Assembly: GCA_044357715.1 (NCBI GenBank)
Contig: JBIKPA010000171.1
Span: 1-6,310 of the forward strand
DNA length: 6,310 nt
DNA from: IMCC26207 sp044357715
GTDB taxonomy: Bacteria; Actinomycetota; Acidimicrobiia; Acidimicrobiales; Microtrichaceae
Reading direction: 5' to 3'
This document shows positions 4,796 to 6,310 of this stretch, in pieces. Position numbers and translations under genes: made by a program. Numbering within the stretch: the first letter of the stretch is position 1; the number at the start of each line of letters is the position of its first letter. Under the pieces are notes generated by a model, which was not told the DNA's origin, made no database searches, and saw only the letters and a list, made by a program, of their open reading frames with translations.

Positions 4796-6310
4796 TCTGA
4801 TCAACCACCTCGCGTACTAAATGATCGCTACGAGATCCACCGTCGTCTAGCCCGTGGTGGCATGGCACAGGTGTATTTGGCTCGCGACCGATCCCTTGAT
4901 CGACCAGTCGCCGTAAAGGAACTCGTCCCTGAGTTTGCCGTTGACCCCTCATTTGTGGAGCGGTTCCGCAGAGAGGCCCAGGCCGCAGCGGGGTTATCGA
5001 ATGCCAACATCGTTGGAGTGTTTGATTGGGGCGAACAAGATGGCACCTACTTCATCGTCATGGAGTACGTAGATGGCCCGTCACTTGCCCAAGTGTTACG
5101 CGCTGATGGCCCACTGCATCCGAACCGCGCTGCAGAGATTGCCTCCGAAGTTGCCGGCGGGTTGGGGTTTGCACACTCCCGCGGAGTGGTACACCGAGAC
5201 GTAAAACCGGGCAACGTGTTGCTCACAAAATCTGGCCAAGCGAAGGTCACCGATTTTGGTATCGCTCGAGCGCTCTCTAGTGCAGATGATGACCTCACAC
5301 AGGCCGGGTCGGTCATGGGCACTGCAACGTATTTCTCGCCCGAGCAGGCTCAGGGCCTGTCGGTAGACCCTCGTTCTGACCTGTACTCCCTTGGCGTTGT
5401 TCTGTACGAGATGGTGACTGGCCGCCCACCCTTTGCCGGAGACACTCCACTGGCAATTGCGTACAAGCACGTTCAAGATCAGCCGCCATCCCCATCCACG
5501 CTGATGCCTACGTTGCCACCTGGCCTCGAGGCAATCATCATGAAGCTGCTGCAGAAGAATCCTGATGATCGTTATGCCTCTGCAGAAGATCTGCGTATGG
5601 ATCTAGGACGCTTTTTGGCGGGCGAGCAAACCGTTGCCGAACGCGATGCAGCGCTTGCAGCGGCGGCGCTCGGCGGTGCTGCAGCGATGGCGACCACAAT
5701 GCAGCCGGCTACCACAGTGGGTGCTGCAGTTCCTGCAGCCGAGCCCGAAGACGAGCTAGAAGAAGAAGAGGGCAAACCGAAGACTGCGCTCTTCATTGGC
5801 ATTCTTGTCGTGCTGCTGTTGGCCCTCGGAGGTTTGCTGTTTTGGTTTGTGAACAGCTCCAGCGGGGCCGATGTGGCAGTGCCTAGTCTGATCGGGCTGA
5901 CTCGCGACGAGGCAGAGAAACAACTCACAGATGCTGATCTTGTTCCCAAGGTGACTACTGAGCCTTCAGCGACAATTGCAGCAGATCTTGTTATTTCACA
6001 AGATCCCGGTAAAGACGTGACGGTGAAGTCTGGCAGCACAGTCAAGTTGGTTGTCTCTTCGGGAATTGAGACGGTTGAGCTGCCAGATGTGACTGGCTTG
6101 GCTCAGGCCGAGGCAGAAAAGCAGCTCATCGCGAAGGGCCTATTAGTCAAAATTACTCCTCAAGAGAGTGCAGAAATTGCCTCAGGAACAGTCATTAGCC
6201 AGAACCCTGCGGCACTAGTGCCCGTAGCTGTTGGCTCAGTTGTTGAGCTTTTCGTTTCGAAGGGCGTAGGAGAGGAACTGGTGCCAGATGTAGTTGGGCA
6301 ACCACTCGCT
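4793..6310 (+). CDS. pknB: Transmembrane PASTA-domain Ser/Thr protein kinase, PknB-like (3' partial)
   Basis: This Hanks-type kinase couples the state of the cell wall to phosphorylation of division and wall-synthesis proteins. 506 codons are visible and the frame is still open at the right edge. The start at ATG 4793 places the kinase domain at residues 13 to about 275, as in M. tuberculosis PknB. Visible elements are the glycine loop LARGGMAQV (19-27, first Gly replaced by Ala20), VAVK (Lys42), alpha-C Glu61, HRDVKPGN (134-141, catalytic Asp136), DFG (154-156), activation-loop Thr169, GTATYFSPEQ (176-185, Thr177) and SDLYSLGVVLYEM. An Ala-rich then acidic juxtamembrane stretch (about 282-330) leads to one membrane helix (331-353). 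Outside are PASTA repeat 1 (about 361-424), repeat 2 (about 428-491) and the start of repeat 3 (from about 496). PASTA repeats bind muropeptides or lipid II in known relatives. The phosphatase that would reverse its action is encoded four genes upstream, counting the mini-ORF. Confidence 0.95.
   Translation, partial: MSDQPPRVLNDRYEIHRRLARGGMAQVYLARDRSLDRPVAVKELVPEFAVDPSFVERFRREAQAAAGLSNANIVGVFDWGEQDGTYFIVMEYVDGPSLAQVLRADGPLHPNRAAEIASEVAGGLGFAHSRGVVHRDVKPGNVLLTKSGQAKVTDFGIARALSSADDDLTQAGSVMGTATYFSPEQAQGLSVDPRSDLYSLGVVLYEMVTGRPPFAGDTPLAIAYKHVQDQPPSPSTLMPTLPPGLEAIIMKLLQKNPDDRYASAEDLRMDLGRFLAGEQTVAERDAALAAAALGGAAAMATTMQPATTVGAAVPAAEPEDELEEEEGKPKTALFIGILVVLLLALGGLLFWFVNSSSGADVAVPSLIGLTRDEAEKQLTDADLVPKVTTEPSATIAADLVISQDPGKDVTVKSGSTVKLVVSSGIETVELPDVTGLAQAEAEKQLIAKGLLVKITPQESAEIASGTVISQNPAALVPVAVGSVVELFVSKGVGEELVPDVVGQPLA

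Noticed and set aside
5572..6045. 157-codon reverse-strand ORF opposite the kinase
   Set aside because: It is a Ser/Ala-rich shadow of the Ala-rich, acidic and membrane segments of PknB, whose forward frame has clear TM and PASTA features.

Overview
The window is one tightly packed operon, all on the + strand, of the actinobacterial cell-shape and division-signalling type. In order it holds a 5'-truncated FHA-domain protein (fhaB-like), a membrane-anchored PP2C Ser/Thr phosphatase (pstP), a SEDS-family peptidoglycan polymerase (rodA-like), a class B penicillin-binding protein (pbpA), an in-frame 26-codon mini-ORF, and a PASTA-domain Ser/Thr kinase (pknB) that runs off the 3' end. Gene order and domain content match the mycobacterial fhaB-pstP-rodA-pbpA-pknA-pknB cluster, except that pknA is not at its usual place between pbpA and pknB. 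No RNA gene, mobile element, CRISPR array, terminator or convincing promoter is visible. Nothing points to horizontal transfer.

Organism: the cluster order, moderately GC-rich DNA (impression, not counted) and a long pure-threonine run in an exported protein segment suggest an actinobacterium. An Acidimicrobiia-like lineage is my inference, because poly-Thr linkers are common there; the sequence alone does not prove it.

Layout: 1-359 FHA protein (start off the window); 356-1870 phosphatase; 1867-3213 SEDS polymerase; 3210-4712 transpeptidase; 4709-4789 mini-ORF; 4793-6310 kinase (end off the window). The first four junctions are 4-nt overlaps (ATGA, GTGA, ATGA, ATGA). The last is TGA-CGC-ATG, stop and restart in the same frame three bases apart. 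This chain suggests translational coupling along the whole transcript.

How the parts work together, from knowledge of the family: PknB senses wall fragments (muropeptides or lipid II) through its outer PASTA repeats and phosphorylates cytoplasmic targets. PstP reverses this. The FHA protein reads phosphothreonine. RodA polymerises glycan strands and PbpA cross-links them. The oddities are the mini-ORF at the pknA position, a PknB activation loop with only one of the two paired threonines of M. tuberculosis PknB, and a phosphatase ending in 21 threonines plus a proline-rich tail outside the cell.
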